From: Punica granatum
Taxonomy: Eukaryota; Streptophyta; Magnoliopsida; Myrtales; Lythraceae
DNA: 64,000 nucleotides
NCBI RefSeq assembly: GCF_007655135.1
Contig: NC_045128.1
Span: forward strand, 17,562,230 to 17,626,229
Direction: 5' to 3'
Each line of letters begins with the position of its first letter. Position 1 is the first letter of the stretch. The notes under the pieces are model-generated. The model had not been told where the DNA came from. It saw nothing but the letters and a program-made list of their open reading frames with translations, and did no database searches. This document shows, piece after piece, positions 48,573 through 60,730 of the stretch. The translations under genes were made by a program, and so were the position numbers.

Positions 48573-49339
48573 ATTCATTGAGAGCGCATGTCGAATTTCA
48601 GTGTTTCGGTGTTTCCCTAAACTCACAGTGAGTTAGAGCAGAATAATAACCGAATGCAAACAGACTGAGATTCACCTATTTGTAATTATGATTTGATGTA
48701 TTTTTGAGAGTTCATTGTAAGGATTTTTGTTTTGTACATTCAATATGTAAGAATCTCAGTTGGCGAGCAAACGGTCTGAGAGTTGAATCATTCGAATCGG
48801 TCCTATGCTTGCCCAGATAAAAGTAAATCCAAGATCTCGTGGTTTTGGTTCACGCAAGAATTCAACCTCCGTGGTTTGATGAACTGTAACGCAAGATTGT
48901 GAACCAACTCCCCGACATACGGGTTTACTTCTCTCTCGGCTTCTCAACCGACATCGTTTGGTTCACCGAATCTCCTGTGTCAAAACGTGCGAGCCGAGTG
49001 CAACTTAATTCATGCGGTAAATCATAAAACATGCAAGCCTAGCAAACCAGAGTACCGAAAGGGCGTGCGGGATATAGGCCCGCACGTAACATGAACCCCC
49101 GAACACGGATTTTCCGGTTCCGCACAGATCAATGCCTTAACGACAAACTAGGTGTTCCATACCCGTAGACCCGGGTAACTTATCCGCCCTCGACCTACGG
49201 GTCGTAAAATGATAAGTGGCGACTCCTTCTCTCACGCGTGTCCATCACACGTCCCCACAGGAAGGTGGACACTCCCAAGCCGCGCGATCCAAAAGTGCGC
49301 ATGCGGGCCCCGACGAGAGTCCACATTCGAGTCCGTACA

Positions 49340-49344
49340 ATTCT
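49340..49344. repeat. Target-site duplication ATTCT, right (copy 2)
   Basis: Partner of 42403-42407. Confidence 0.9.
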
Positions 49345-49614
49345 AAAACAAATTCACATATGTAATTGGCTTAGAACCATATTCTAGCCCACCATCGATG
49401 TTTGCCTAGGTTAGACACATTGTTTGCAAATCAACCCCGGTTAATAACTGATTAAATCACGTACATTCGACTTAATATACAACTTGTCTGTATTCACCCA
49501 CATTTGTCAGTTATTGTCTGCTTTTCATCATTTTTATCATTTTTCTTATGTTTTCCATTTGCTTTTGCTGATTTGTTGCGGTTCGGGTCCGAGCCCATAG
49601 GTTACGTGTTGTAC

Positions 49615-49658
49615 GGGGTCCAACGCCCCAAATCACCGAACACGAGGTCCAACACCTC
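49615..49658 (+). other. Micro-hairpin pair (family A, complete LTR)
   Basis: GGGG-TCCAACG-CCCC (49615-49629) and GAGG-TCCAACA-CCTC (49644-49658), both fully paired. Confidence 0.6.
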
Positions 49659-50647
49659 CTAACTCACTGAGCGCGTGCAACCCGAGTGCGGAATGGGATC
49701 TAGCCTCGAGTCACCGTTACTCTCCAAATATGACCTACGTGGAAGGCAATTTGGATTGGATGTGTGAAACGTGTTTAGATATCACTTGGGACATCAATCG
49801 ACCCAACGGTTACAGTGGGAACTAATCGGTTCTCCTGCAAACCGTCGGTTCGATTGGACCCGAGCCCCGGCTCTCTGAGCCTGCGTTGCCTTAATTTATT
49901 TATCGGTCATTCAAAACACACGGTGAGCCGGAGCGGAATATTGGCCCAATGCAAACCGATCGGGATCCATTTACTTTATTCAGTTGTAGTCTGTAATTAT
50001 TCGAGTGTACATTGTGAGGATCTTGTTTGTACATCTATTCTTTCATTTGTAAGGATCCTCGATCGGCAAGCGAGAGGTCCGAGTGTTGAACCGGTCAAGT
50101 TGGTCTATTAATGCCTTGAGACGAGTAAGCCCGAATACTCGCGGTTTCGGTTCACGCAGGGAGTCGACCGCCGTGGTTTGACGAACTGTAAATGTTAGGA
50201 TAGTGAACCGGTTCCTCGACGCACGAGCCTACTCATCTTTTGGGTTCTTGGCCCAACTTGATCAATTCATCGACTTTATGGTGTCAAAACGGGCGAGTCA
50301 AGTGCAACCCTAAATCACGTGGTAAATAAACAAAACGGCAAGTCTAGTAAACTAGAGTACCGAAAGGGCGTGCAGGATATAGGCCCGCACGTAATAGAAC
50401 CCCCGAATTCGGAATTTTCGGTTCCGTATGACCATTGCCTTAGCATTTAGGTGAACCCCGTACCCCTAGACCCGGGCGACTCAACTGCCCTCGACCTACG
50501 GGTCGTAAACAGTAAGTGGCGACTCCTTCTCACGCGTGTTTCTCACGTGTGTTGGTCGCGCGTCCCCGAGAAGGTGGCCACTCCCAGGCCGCGTTGCATA
50601 GGTTTCGCGCTTGCATGCCCCGACGAGATGATATTCGGGTGCGCACA

Positions 50648-50652
50648 GTGTT
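50648..50652. repeat. Target-site duplication GTGTT, right
   Basis: Partner of 37980-37984. Confidence 0.9.
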
Positions 50653-51414
50653 GTATTGCTCGTGTCGGTGTGCTTTGTGCTTTGGGCAGAACGGTTTACT
50701 CGTCAACCCCGGCTAGAGATCGATAACCGGAGACATCCTAGGAATCCGCGAACGGGGCTCTCTTAGTGTTTCCCAAGTGTTCTGATGTGTTCGGAGACCA
50801 CTGTGATCTCCGTTTGTCAAAAATGAGTCCCGAAGGCTTGTCGGGAGGTGTTTGCAACCACTGAAAAGTCACTCGGGAGACCGAACCGACTTGTTTGGCC
50901 CGAGGCGAAATGACCTCTCTGGTCCTAGGAGTTGTAGGGAGTGAGGGGTGCAAAACTTGGACATCTATTTTCCACCGAATGAGCTCTGAACGCTAGATCC
51001 CGTTTAAAAGGGGGGGCCCTCTTTCCAGGTCGGGGTCCACTCGGGAGACCAAGTCGAATTCCGAAGGACAATCTGAAACCTATTCCATGGTCTTGGTGGT
51101 CCTTGGGTGCTTGCAGGCCCGTTTCCGGGTGTCGTTTACTTGTCCGTGGATCGGGCCCCTGGAAGCCCTTTTGACGCTTTGGTGATCCGGTGATGAATAG
51201 TGCCATAGTGCCAGCTTCTGTTGCTTCGGGGCTCGTTGTTCATCTCCCTTTTTGATTGCCCTTCTGAGCCTTTTGGAGGACCCTGCTTCTCTTTTGTAGT
51301 ATGTGCTCCCACGTCCGTGCGTTCGCCTCCGATTGTCCGGTCATGAATAGTAATCCGAGCTTCGGTCGGGAGTCCTCGTGTCGGGAGCCGGTGGGCCAAA
51401 ATGGGGTGCTGACA
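50653..51414 (-). mobile_element. Shared LTR remainder, 3' LTR start of element 3
   Basis: Completes the minus-strand LTR begun at 33505. It ends at 51414 with GGTGCTGACA followed by the polypurine tract, so the one LTR closes element 2 on its 5' side and element 3 on its 3' side. Confidence 0.85.
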
Positions 51415-51428
51415 GCTTGCCCCTCTTT
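51415..51428 (-). other. Polypurine tract of element 3
   Basis: AAAGAGGGGCAAGC on the minus strand directly before the 3' LTR, identical to 9414-9427 and 29977-29990. Confidence 0.7.
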
Positions 51429-51569
51429 AGTTGCATGCTCGATTAGAGGATGTAGCCAAAGATTATAAGAAGCACCCCATTTTGGGTTCGGCGACTGCTC
51501 TGATACTGTTCCCCCATGGCCGCTCGTACCCGACATGGATATATCGGGATATTGTGCCTGGAACAAAAA

Positions 51570-52960
51570 TTCACAGGTTGGGGGGATTCAAACAAGAATT
51601 TGAACACCGAGACGGACCCGGACAGAAATTTAAACCGGGATGGACCCGAACAGGAATTTAAAACCGGGAAGGACCCGAAACTGGAATTTTAAACCGGGAT
51701 GGACCCGAAACAGGAATTTAAATCGGGATGGACCCGAAACAGGAATTTGAAACCGGAATGGACCCGAACATGAATTTGACACTAGGATGGACCGGAACAG
51801 GAATTTAAACCGGGATGAACTCGAAATAGGAATTTGAGACCGGGATGGACCCGAACAGAAATTTAAACCGGGATGGACTCGAACAGGAATTTGAAACCGG
51901 GATGGACCAGAACAGGAATTTAAACCGGGATGGACCCAAACAGGAATTTGAAACCGGGATGGACCCCAACAGGAATTTAAAAACCGGGATGGACCCGAAA
52001 CAGGAATTTGAAACCGGGATGGACCCGAAACAGGAATTTGAAACCGGGATGGACCCGAAACAGGAATTTTAACCGGGATAGACCCGAACAGGAATTTTAA
52101 CCAGGATAGACCCGAACAAGAATTTGACACCGGGATGGACCCGAACAAGAATTTGACACCGGGATGGACCTGAAATAGGAATTTGAAACCGGGATGGACC
52201 GGAACAGGAATTTAAACCGGGATGGACCCGAACAGGAATTTGAAACCGGGATGGACCCGAACAGGAATTTAAATCGGGATGGACCCGAAACAGGAATTTA
52301 AATCGGGATAGACCCGAAACAGAGATTTTAAAATCGAGATGGACCCGAAACAAGAATTTAAGCCGGGATGGACCCGAACAAGAATTTGAAACCGGGATGG
52401 ACCTGAAACATGGATTTGAAACCGGGATGGACCCGAACAGGAATTTGAAACCGGGATGGACCCGAAACGGAATTTAAACTGGGATGGACCCGAACAGGAA
52501 TTTGAAACCGGGATGGACCCGAACTGGAATTTAAACCGGGATGGACCCGAATAGGAATTTGAAACCGGGATGGACCCGAACAGGAATTTAAAACCGGGAT
52601 GGACCCGAACAGGGATTTGAAACCGGGATGGACCCGAAATAGGAATTTGAAACCGGGATGGACCCGAAACAGGAATTTGAAACCGGGATAGACCCGAGCA
52701 GGAATTTGAAACCGGGATGGACCCGAACAGGAATTTGAAATCGGGATGGACCCGAACAGGAATTTAAAACCGGGATGGACCCAAACAAGAATTTAAACCG
52801 GGATGGACCCGAAACAGGAATTTGAAACAGAGATGGATCCGAACAGGAATTTAAACCGGGATGGACTCGAACAGGAATTTGAAACCGAGATGGACCCGAA
52901 ACAGGGATTTGAAACCGGGATGGACCCGAGATGGGAACTTAACAACTGGGATAGACCCGA
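51570..52960. repeat. Tandem array A in 3' UTR of element 3
   Basis: About 48 units of 27-30 bp of the same kind as element 2. Unit variants (AGGAATTTAAACC, AGGAATTTGAAACC, GAAACAGG) occur in another order than in element 2, so the array has been reshuffled since duplication. Confidence 0.85.
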
Positions 52961-55900
52961 GACACTTGCTCGGGGATCGCGTAAAGTGTCAGGCGACGTG
53001 GTTTGCTTGTCGTTGGGCCTGGATCACGCGTGGCGACTAATGATGATTCCTCGATGCTTGCCCTTCTTTGGACGTCAGTTGTTTGGTAGCGTGGAACATC
53101 CCTTGACGGTTTCCGGCGTATCGAGAGCACGACCTGTTGCGTGAGACAGATATGAGTCCGTGAAGGAGGAGATGCCCCTCGGGGTTCCATGTGCATCTGC
53201 AGAGAAGAGTATAACTCTTCGTTAGTCATGTGGACAGTGGTGCGCGCTAAGTGTACAAGGCTGATGTTGTCCCAAAGGTGTTGATCTGCTGTAGATTAGC
53301 GTTGTTGCCGCAATGAAGTTGTTTCGTCGTTGCTTTGCCCCTGGGGTGCTTGTGTGTTTGATCTACCGGAAGTCGGCTTTGCTGCTAGGGCAGTTGCTCG
53401 TTGCTATACCAGATGCCAGCTTTGTCGCAGGGGCAATTGTAGTTTGCTGGAGATGCCCCTGTCTTGCGATGAGGGACTCGAGCTATGTGGTGGAGCGCCT
53501 ACGTATCCCGAGGGGTCGGAAATCAGAGTCTGCTGTAGTTCTTGCGGCTTGTAGTACCTGTGATCCTAACATCATTGGTAAGTGATGGGATTACTAGTGG
53601 TGTGTAAGCACGGGTAAAAGGAAGTGTTTGCGACGCATGCTCTTCAGTTTCGGGTCGCCTGGGCCACCCGTGGAGAGTCTTTATTTTAGTGATGCGAATG
53701 GGGGTCCCGCTTTCAAAGGCCTCGATGCGAGGCCTCCGGGGCTCCTGTTGGTCTTGCACGGGCATATCGAGACGTACTCAATGATGCCCTAGCGACTTCG
53801 TCGGTTATTCGACGCGCCCGTTGGCTTAGGACCCTTCTCGTCAGGGTGCCGTAGGGCGGCTGCGTCTGTGACCCGTATGGGGATTTCTATGCAAATTTGG
53901 TAAGACCTCGATCTAGTCATTTCCGAAGTGTTATGACTAGACTCTCGGAAAGGAATGTTTGGGATTTTTGGCTTTATGGTAGCCGATTGAAGGGTGATTG
54001 TGACCCGTTCTGGAGTTATGTAATGACAAAGAGAAAAGGGAAAGCTTGGGGAGCACGTTGCCCAAGGCCGAAAGGATACACGGGTTCATGCCTGCCGTGA
54101 GATGTAACCCCTTTCTCTTCCGTCCTTCGGTTGGTGTTGGTTGTCTTGAACTGCTTGGATTGCGTGCTTGGTCGCCCGCTGTGCTTGAGGAATAATCCGC
54201 CTTGGACAGTTGAGTTCGGTAGTAGAGCCGATCGGGGATCGTGTTGGAGTAGATAACCTGGCCATTTCCCTTGGGGATCCCTGGTCCGTGTAGTATGCGA
54301 GAGCCTAGGGTAACTGTTTTGTTTATCTCTCATTTTACTATCCTTTTGCTACAGTCACCCGCCTCGGGGCCGTACCTCTCAACCTAAAGGGGATGAGCTC
54401 TTCTTTTTCCACGACCGCCCGCCTCGGGATTTTCAGTCGTGCCTCTCTCTTTCCCTAGTTTTTACCTAGGTTGCCCCGAGGGGTTTTTGACCTAGCGGGC
54501 TCGATTCTTTTATCTCTCAAGTTTGCAAGGGCGAAGGGTTTGAATAATTCGACCTCTGAGTGCGTTACGTTCTGTCTCCGTCGAGGAGTTGCGTCTGCTA
54601 TTCCCCCTTTTTGTCAGGGTTTGTTGATTTCTTCTTCGAATTGGCGGTGTCGGAGTTTTATATCTCGGCGGTGCCTTGTTTTGTTCGTTGGCGGGTTTTT
54701 CCCGCATCTTTTCTCTCTCTCTTCATTGGCGGGCTTTTCCCGCTTCTTTTCGCTCTATTTTTTTCTTACAGCTGGGGTTTGTATCGTGTCCCCATGTATT
54801 TGTTTTACTTTTCCCAACTTTTTCGTTGTTGCGGGTGCTTTGATGCGCTTTGCCTCGCGGAGACTTGGTGTTTGTTCTTCATGCATTCGAAAGCCGAACT
54901 ACGTGTTATTCGTCCTTGCAATCTTTACAAGTGATTTCCCCTGTTGTCTAGAGAAAGAAAATGCAAAATTGCCCTAGGGAGTGTGTGACCAAGGTTGTCC
55001 TAATGCTTGCTGTGGAAGATGCCCATTCTTGATGCGGATGATTAGGAGCGTTCCAGTGTCGTTTGTTGGAGTGACCCACTATGTCGACCTCAGGGCGAAC
55101 TTTAACCAGGGATGCCCCAATGTACGTCGCTTGCCGAGGTCGTGTTGTCGTGAGCTTCAATCGGGGGTACCCCAGCGTACGTCGCTTGGGAATGCTCATC
55201 GTGGCCAAATGATGTTCGAGGTGGTCTCGGTCTGAATGATGAACGTGAATGCCCCGATCTTCATTGTTAATGTGACCTGTGGTGGGCGCCTCGTACAATC
55301 GTCGTCCACGATCGTGCTTGTGGCTCTAGCATTAGTTGTACGCTGGAGAGGTGTGCTCTCGAAGCCGATGGGCATGCTTGTTTGTCGATTGAGACGGTTG
55401 CGCTGAAGGCATGCGGCTCGTTCGAACGCTTCCGTTGTCTACTTCATAGGGGGTACCTCCTTGTCGGGCCCTTCCCTACTGAAGTATAGGAAGAAAGACC
55501 CGATAGGAGTTCTCAAGGAGGTGTGAACCCGCGCATCGCTCTTCGCTGGCGTCTCCCTGTGAAGGATGACAAAGAGGATGATACATTCAGCCATTATGCG
55601 GTGGAATATGTGGTAAGAAATGTAAGGTGGACCCATGGGAAATTCCTTCGTCCAGCGCGCGACCCATGGGGTGCCGCGCGTGAGGGACACTCAATTCCGG
55701 GAGTCTAGTCATCACCACCTTGGAGTGGTCAGACCGTGACTAGAGGCTGCATAGGTATACTTTCCTCGATTGCGGATTGGCATGCGCAGCCGTCCTAGGG
55801 AAGGCTCGAGGAGCCGGGTCCCATGAGGACAAGCGAGTCGAACAGACCCGAAAGAACTAATAGAGGATCTTTGGGATTGTTCTAATGCTCACTTGAGTGG

Positions 55901-56189
55901 TTCGTTCTAGTCGGGAGCTTGCTTGGGAATGCATATAAATAAATGTAAAAGAGAGTTTAGGGAAGAGTGCATGTTGCCCCAGTGGCTGGTTGATGGCCAC
56001 AGTGGAGGGTGGGTAGGGATCATTCTTCGGTCGGAGATGTGACCGTGCTAGTGACTTTCCCGGCGAGTGGGCAGGGCCATGCTTTGTTCGTCGGAGTTGT
56101 TGCTTGTGATCTTTTGTGGTTGAAGGATTAGACTTGCTCCTCGGAGTATCGCTTGGATGAATTTGAATCCAAGTCGATTTTGAATTTTA
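52961..56189 (-). other. Unassigned internal sequence of element 3
   Basis: Matches 10661-13649 of element 1 in order, with indels. Frames are not conserved between the copies. No domain is recognised. E2F-like sites lie at 54688-54743. Confidence 0.5.
54688..54743. promoter_or_regulatory. Two paired E2F-like sites in internal region 3
   Basis: TTGGCGGG (54688-54695) with TTTCCCGC (54698-54705), and TTGGCGGG (54726-54733) with TTTCCCGC (54736-54743). The pairs lie 38 bp apart in a pyrimidine-rich tract. Element 1 has one complete pair and one half. Confidence 0.4.
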
Positions 56190-56800
56190 GATGAGCCTGA
56201 AAGCCGTAAATGCGAGGTGTCAAAACCTGAAAGCAGTAAATGCGGGGTCGGAGCCCAAAAGCAGTAAATACTGGGCCGGGGCCCGAAAGCAGTAAATGTA
56301 GGACCGAGGCCCAAAAGTAGTAAATGCAGGACCGAGGCCTGATGCAGGGCCGAAGCCCAAAAGTGGGGCCATAGCCCAAAAGTGGGGCCGAAGCCCAAAA
56401 GTGGGGCCGGAGCCCGATGCAGGGCCAAAACCCAAAAGTAAACGCAGGGCCGGAGGTCGATGTGAGGTCGAAGCCTAATGCAGTAAATGCGGGGCCGGAG
56501 CCCAATGCAGGGCTGGAACCCGATGCGGGGCCGAAGCCCAATGCAGTAAATGCAGGGCCGGAGCCCGATGTGAGGTCGAAGCCCAATGCAGTAAATGCGG
56601 GGTCGGAGCCTGATGCGGGGCCGAAGCCCAATGAAATAAATGCGGGGCCGGAGCTCGATGCGGGGCTGAAGCCTTATGCAATAAATGCGGGGTCGGAGCC
56701 CGATGTGGGGTCGAAGCCCAATGCAGTAAATGCGGGGTCGGAGCCCGATGCAGGGCTGAAGCCCGATGCGGGGCCAAAGCCCGATGCAATAAATGCGGTG
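56190..56800. repeat. Tandem array B of element 3
   Basis: Units of about 18 and 27 bp with AGTAAATGC, GGGGCCGGAGCCC and GGGGCCGAAGCCC. It is about 600 bp long, against about 395 bp in element 1, so it has expanded or contracted. Open frames across it are repetitive and not credible genes. Confidence 0.8.
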
Positions 56801-57599
56801 TTGATAGGAAAGTGCAAGAAATGCGAAAGCAAAGGTCAATGCTGAGGAATAGCGCAAGGCGCTGCAATGCGGTGACGCTGATTTGCTTGCGGTCTTGCTT
56901 TGTGGAGCAGGGATGGGGACTTAGTGTTGAAATCCCAAGGAGTTGGATGGATGGGAGACGTTTGTTGTCTCAATTGTGGTCGATCAGTATTCAGGCTGTC
57001 TTCTTGTGTAGAATTTCCTACAATGGGAAAAGAAAACAATGAATGAGCAAACTATTTTCGCGATTTCAGCCTAAGGGCGTAGGGGATTGAACTAGCCTGG
57101 TAGGTGTCGTGCGAGCGCGCCGAGGGTGTGTGCATGGATAAGGTGGAGGCATGCTCGCACGATGCGGAAGGACCCACTCGGTTGTGCTGGTGGATGTGCT
57201 CAGTTGCACGAAGAGACGTGTGCTCGGTTACGCGATGACGTTTGGCTGCGCTGGATTAGTGAGTAGCTAGCTTTGCTTAGGAAGATGGATCGGTCCTCGG
57301 GCCATGGCTCGCCTTGCCGTGGAGGGAGGATGAAGGTCATGGTCGGTCTACCTGTGAAAGAGGTCCTCACTCACTTGTATGGTGGGATGTTAGTTGTTAT
57401 GCGAAATAGTAAATGAACATAATGTATACGATGCGTGTATTTTCAAAAGCTAATGTTGTCATTTACATTGACTCGAAAGGTCTAAAGTGTAATGTGAATC
57501 TTGTAAAATAAAGTCCTAAGCTGATCTTCCACCACACTCGGAGTTTGAGCAAGCATAGCCTCGGAAAGCACTGGTTCTAGGTGAGGGCCCTGCGAAGAT

Positions 57600-57840
57600 A
57601 TCTATCATATAGTGCATGTATGGTCCTCCACAAGCCCTCTTCCTAGACCTCTCCAGGGCGGCGTTCGCTCAAGCGAGCTCCTGACCGTATCTCTGCAGCT
57701 TGGCGCGGGTCTGGGTGAGTTCCTTCCGAGGTTGTAGTTGGCTGACGAGTTCCTCATTCTGTGGAAGGTTGGTGAGGTCCTGGTGAGCTAACGGACTATG
57801 TCGAGATGCGGGCAGGAGGTCGAGCAAGGCGTCCCTTACC
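57600..57840 (-). pseudogene. Decayed coiled-coil segment of element 3
   Basis: The minus-strand frame is open from the insertion point to a stop at 57669-57671 and reads a stretch with NEELVSQLQPRKELTQTR, then GQELA. Beyond the stop the same frame gives ALERSRKRA. It shares the stop with elements 1 and 2. The frame that continues upstream past 57845 is a chance fusion with LTR sequence. Confidence 0.35.
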
Positions 57841-57845
57841 AAGAC
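57841..57845. repeat. Predicted target-site duplication AAGAC, left copy
   Basis: Five bases before TGTCAGCACC at 57846. In element 1 the uninterrupted site reads CCAAGACGACAGG. The right copy would lie beyond the 3' LTR, outside the window. Confidence 0.4.
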
Positions 57846-59467
57846 TGTCAGCACCCCATTTTGGCTCACCATTCCAAACAATGATATTAGCAATGATCCA
57901 AGCCACGACTTGAGCAGAATACAGAAAACGACTAGGCAGAGCAAGAAATCACTATTCATCCTCAAGTCGGCAAAATTGAGCAAATGACTCATGGACATGA
58001 CAGAAGGACTCTAGGGGTCACCAATGGGCAACAGAGCGACCAGAGAGCTCAACAATGTCCAAAACCGGCATTTTCAGTGTACTACACGGACGGTACTATT
58101 TTCCGATAGTTCGCTCGGTCGTCGGAAGATAATAAATATTGGACTCCAAAAATCCACATCAGTGCCAAAAAGATGGAAAATGTCTTCAAAGGCATTTTGC
58201 AAATCATCTGCTCTATACAAAACAATTTTCTGTATACTGACAACTTTTCAGTGGAAGTCCAAAAATGCCGGTTTCCTGGAGAAAAGTTAATGCCAAATAT
58301 CAGACGCGGCCATACCCCATCAGCACACAGAGCATGAAAAATGCTTCAGATTGTCTCTTGGAAGTCACACAGACATTTCAAATGACTTCTGAACGGCAAT
58401 ACAAGCATATCCCTCTTCAGAAGAGCATAGCCGGAGAATGGTCTGATGGAATTACGGCAAACGAAGTTCACACCGCATCGCCCAGAAAACTCTAGCAGAC
58501 ATTCACAATTGAGCAAAACAGACAGCAAAACCTTTCATGGTTTCCCGAGTAACCTCTGAGGAGCGGAAATGACCATTTTCAGTGGAAATCCATGTCCGGA
58601 GGTCCTCTTTGGGGAAACTTGACGCCGAATGCTTACGTTACACAATGCTAGCCTTCTCAAGGCTCAATGTGGAATCGTCGGAATAAATCACACAACTCAT
58701 CTAGACCTCCCGAACAGCGCTTTAGAGGTCTCAGATACACTCTTCAAGTCCTTGGAGGTCTGATCTTGACAAACAGAGATTACAGTAACCTCCGGAGTGC
58801 CCAAGCAACTCAGAAGTCATCCTGAGAAATCCAGTTTCGGCCTCCTAGGACGTCTCCGGCCCCACGTTAGCATTACCGGCTTAAGGGATGATTGTTCACG
58901 TTGTCTGACAATTGATGTCAAAATGACCAACGTGAGATGCAGACACAAGATATGCTGTCAGAAGCGGACAACTTCGCTCTGGTCATCTGCAATGAGCAAA
59001 ACCGGCTTCCGAGCCTCATATGCTTCCGGGGCATTTCTCCATGAAAAATGCCAATCTAAGGCTCATTAAACCCGTTTTCTCGCGCATATCGACAATTCAA
59101 CGTTCAATTCGAACCTCGAACTTCGAATACGCGACCAATCGAGACCCGAGCTTTCTCCCGGATTCTTCTCTTAGGTCGTGGGACCCACGGATCAAGCCTA
59201 GCCGCCCCATCCTTGCCCTAGGTGTCCTCTCCTTTGTCTTCTTCATCTACATGAAGATAAGAAGACAACTTGCACACTTATCCCCTAAAATATCTAAGTG
59301 TTTCATTCTTGCACTCCAACTCCCCATCAATGCTTATTAATGTTTTATCTCTTCTCCATCAATGCCACTTGCAAGAATATCTTCTCCCTTCATTAAACAA
59401 ATTCGGATCTCCTAATCCATGCCCCTTAATTGCACTTTTCTTCACTTAATTGCACTTAAGCATAGCC

Positions 59468-59475
59468 TATATATA
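59468..59475 (+). promoter_or_regulatory. TATA box of the plus-strand B element
   Basis: TATATATA in TAGCCTATATATACTTTC, 1.62 kb into the LTR. CACTCTCTCTCTAGCA follows 40-55 bp downstream as a Y patch near the likely start site. Confidence 0.65.
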
Positions 59476-60086
59476 CTTTCTAAGTCATTAACTTAAAAGA
59501 TACACCTTCAAGCACTCTCTCTCTAGCATTTCTCACTCTTCAAAAGCTCTCAAACTCCATAGCAAACCGCAGCAAGCTTCAGCCATTTCCAGCAAGCAAA
59601 ACCAAGCAAAACCGGGCAAAGTCTTAAGTCGGAATCCATCCCGGCTTGAATCCAAACTTTACCAAACTTCATATCCCACATGTTTTCGAGCCCCTCTATC
59701 CATTTCTGAACTTAGATTTTAAGTTTGAAGCCTCTAAGCCATAGAACCAGCCTTGAACAAAATCTGGACAGATTTGGTCCTTCTCGGGTAAAAAATGTCA
59801 AACCGGGTTTCAAGCCTTTCCAAGTCGGTTTGAGCTACCAAAACCCATCAAACACCTCCCCACACAACCCTAGGGTGTCAAGGAGTCAAGAAATCCAAGC
59901 AAAACCCGTCTGTTTAACCCCAGGAAGAAGAAACAGCCAGACTGCCCAGTCGGGTCGAAATTTCTGACTGTTTGTGCGGTTTTCTTACAGATAGGGTCGA
60001 TCCGAGAATCTTTTCGGAAAACGACCACCACAGCCACCTCCAGAGGTGAGTTAGCAGTCGGGAGCCGTTGGCCTTGCTCAAAAATT

Positions 60087-60730
60087 CCATCGGGAGCCTC
60101 CGTAGCAACGTCCGACCCGACTGGTGCCAGACGGGTCCGAATTTCCAGACATGCTCTGTTTTCCGTGATCTTTGCAGGGCTGTACGGGTCGACCCGATAA
60201 CTCTGGGACCAAACGACCACCACAGCCACCTCCGGGGGTCAGTTAGGAATCAGGAGCCGCTGACCTTGCCTCAAAATTCCATCGGGAGCCTCCGTGGCGA
60301 CGTCCGACCCGACTGGTGCCAGACGGGTCCGAATTTCCAGACGTGCTCTGTTTTCCGTGATCTTTGCAGGGCTGTACGGGTCGACCCGATAACTCTGGGA
60401 CCAAACGACCACCACAGTCACCTCCGGGGGTCAGTTAGGAGTCAGGAGCCACTGACCTTGCCTCACAATTCCATCGGGAGCCTCCGTGGCGACGTCCGAC
60501 CCGACTGGTGCCAGACGGGTCCGAATTTCCAGACGTGCTCTGTTTTCCGTGATCTTTGCAGGGCTGTACGGGTCGACCCGATAACTCTGGGACCAAACGA
60601 CCACCACAGTCACCTCCGGGGGTCAGTTAGGAGTCAGGAGCCACTGACCTTGCCTCAAAATTTCATCGGGAGCCTCCGTGGCGACGTCCGACCCGACTTG
60701 TGCCAGTCGGGTCTGTCCAGTATTTCAGCC
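60087..60730 (+). repeat. Three 192-bp tandem modules plus partial fourth
   Basis: Unit starts at 60087, 60279, 60471 and 60663, each exactly 192 bp apart. Each unit contains CCATCGGGAGCCTCCGT, CGACCCGACT, a TTTGCAG site and GGTCGACCCGATAACTC. Units two and three are nearly identical. Because 192 is divisible by three, a frame of 224 codons is open on the plus strand, but the module lies in the untranslated LTR and the opposite strand is open too, so coding is doubtful. Confidence 0.9.

Larger units (their letters stand above)
42408..49339 (+). mobile_element. Family B solo LTR with duplicated 5' part
   Basis: The outer boundaries match 22628-27914 and carry the same ATTCT duplications, but length is 6,932 bp because a second LTR start occurs at 44078. 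The first part, 42408-44077, resembles 22628-24290 very closely. 44078-45718 is a more diverged LTR 5' part, and from about 45.9 kb the match to copy 1 improves again. This fits insertion of another B LTR at CTCAC (44073-44077; the same bases recur at 45719-45723), followed by recombination between the nested and host LTRs. Confidence 0.85.
37985..50647 (+). mobile_element. Family A solo LTR, complete, interrupted by B LTR
   Basis: Starts TGTCAGCACCCCATTTTGG and ends TTCGGGTGCGCACA, with perfect GTGTT duplications. Without the nested insert (42408-49344) it is 4,423 + 1,303 = 5,726 bp. It sits head-to-head in a minus-strand LTR of its own family. It contains ACTATTCATC-type motifs at 38046 and 38197, a TATA box (39450), ~190-bp repeats (40204 on), the CTCGAG dyad (41940), micro-hairpins (49615) and the GTGCGGG hairpin (50369). 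It is the best reference LTR for family A in the window. Confidence 0.92.
33505..57845. repeat. Segmental duplication copy 2 (LTR plus internal region 3)
   Basis: Partner of 15744-33504. It keeps 36422-38446, lost from copy 1, and the full internal region. It gained an extra family B LTR 5' end at 44078 and ends where a plus-strand element inserted at 57846. Internal regions 2 and 3 are far closer to each other than to region 1 at 14328 onward, which supports duplication of a whole LTR-plus-internal unit. Confidence 0.75.
51415..57845 (-). mobile_element. Element 3 internal region, cut by a plus-strand element
   Basis: Minus-strand internal region with polypurine tract, array A (51570-52960), unassigned sequence with four E2F-like motifs, array B (56190-56800), and the decayed coiled-coil segment. 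It stops at 57845 in CCTTACCAAGAC, which in element 1 continues at about 15183. The missing leader and 5' LTR should lie beyond the inserted element, outside the window. No coding domain is recognised. Confidence 0.75.
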
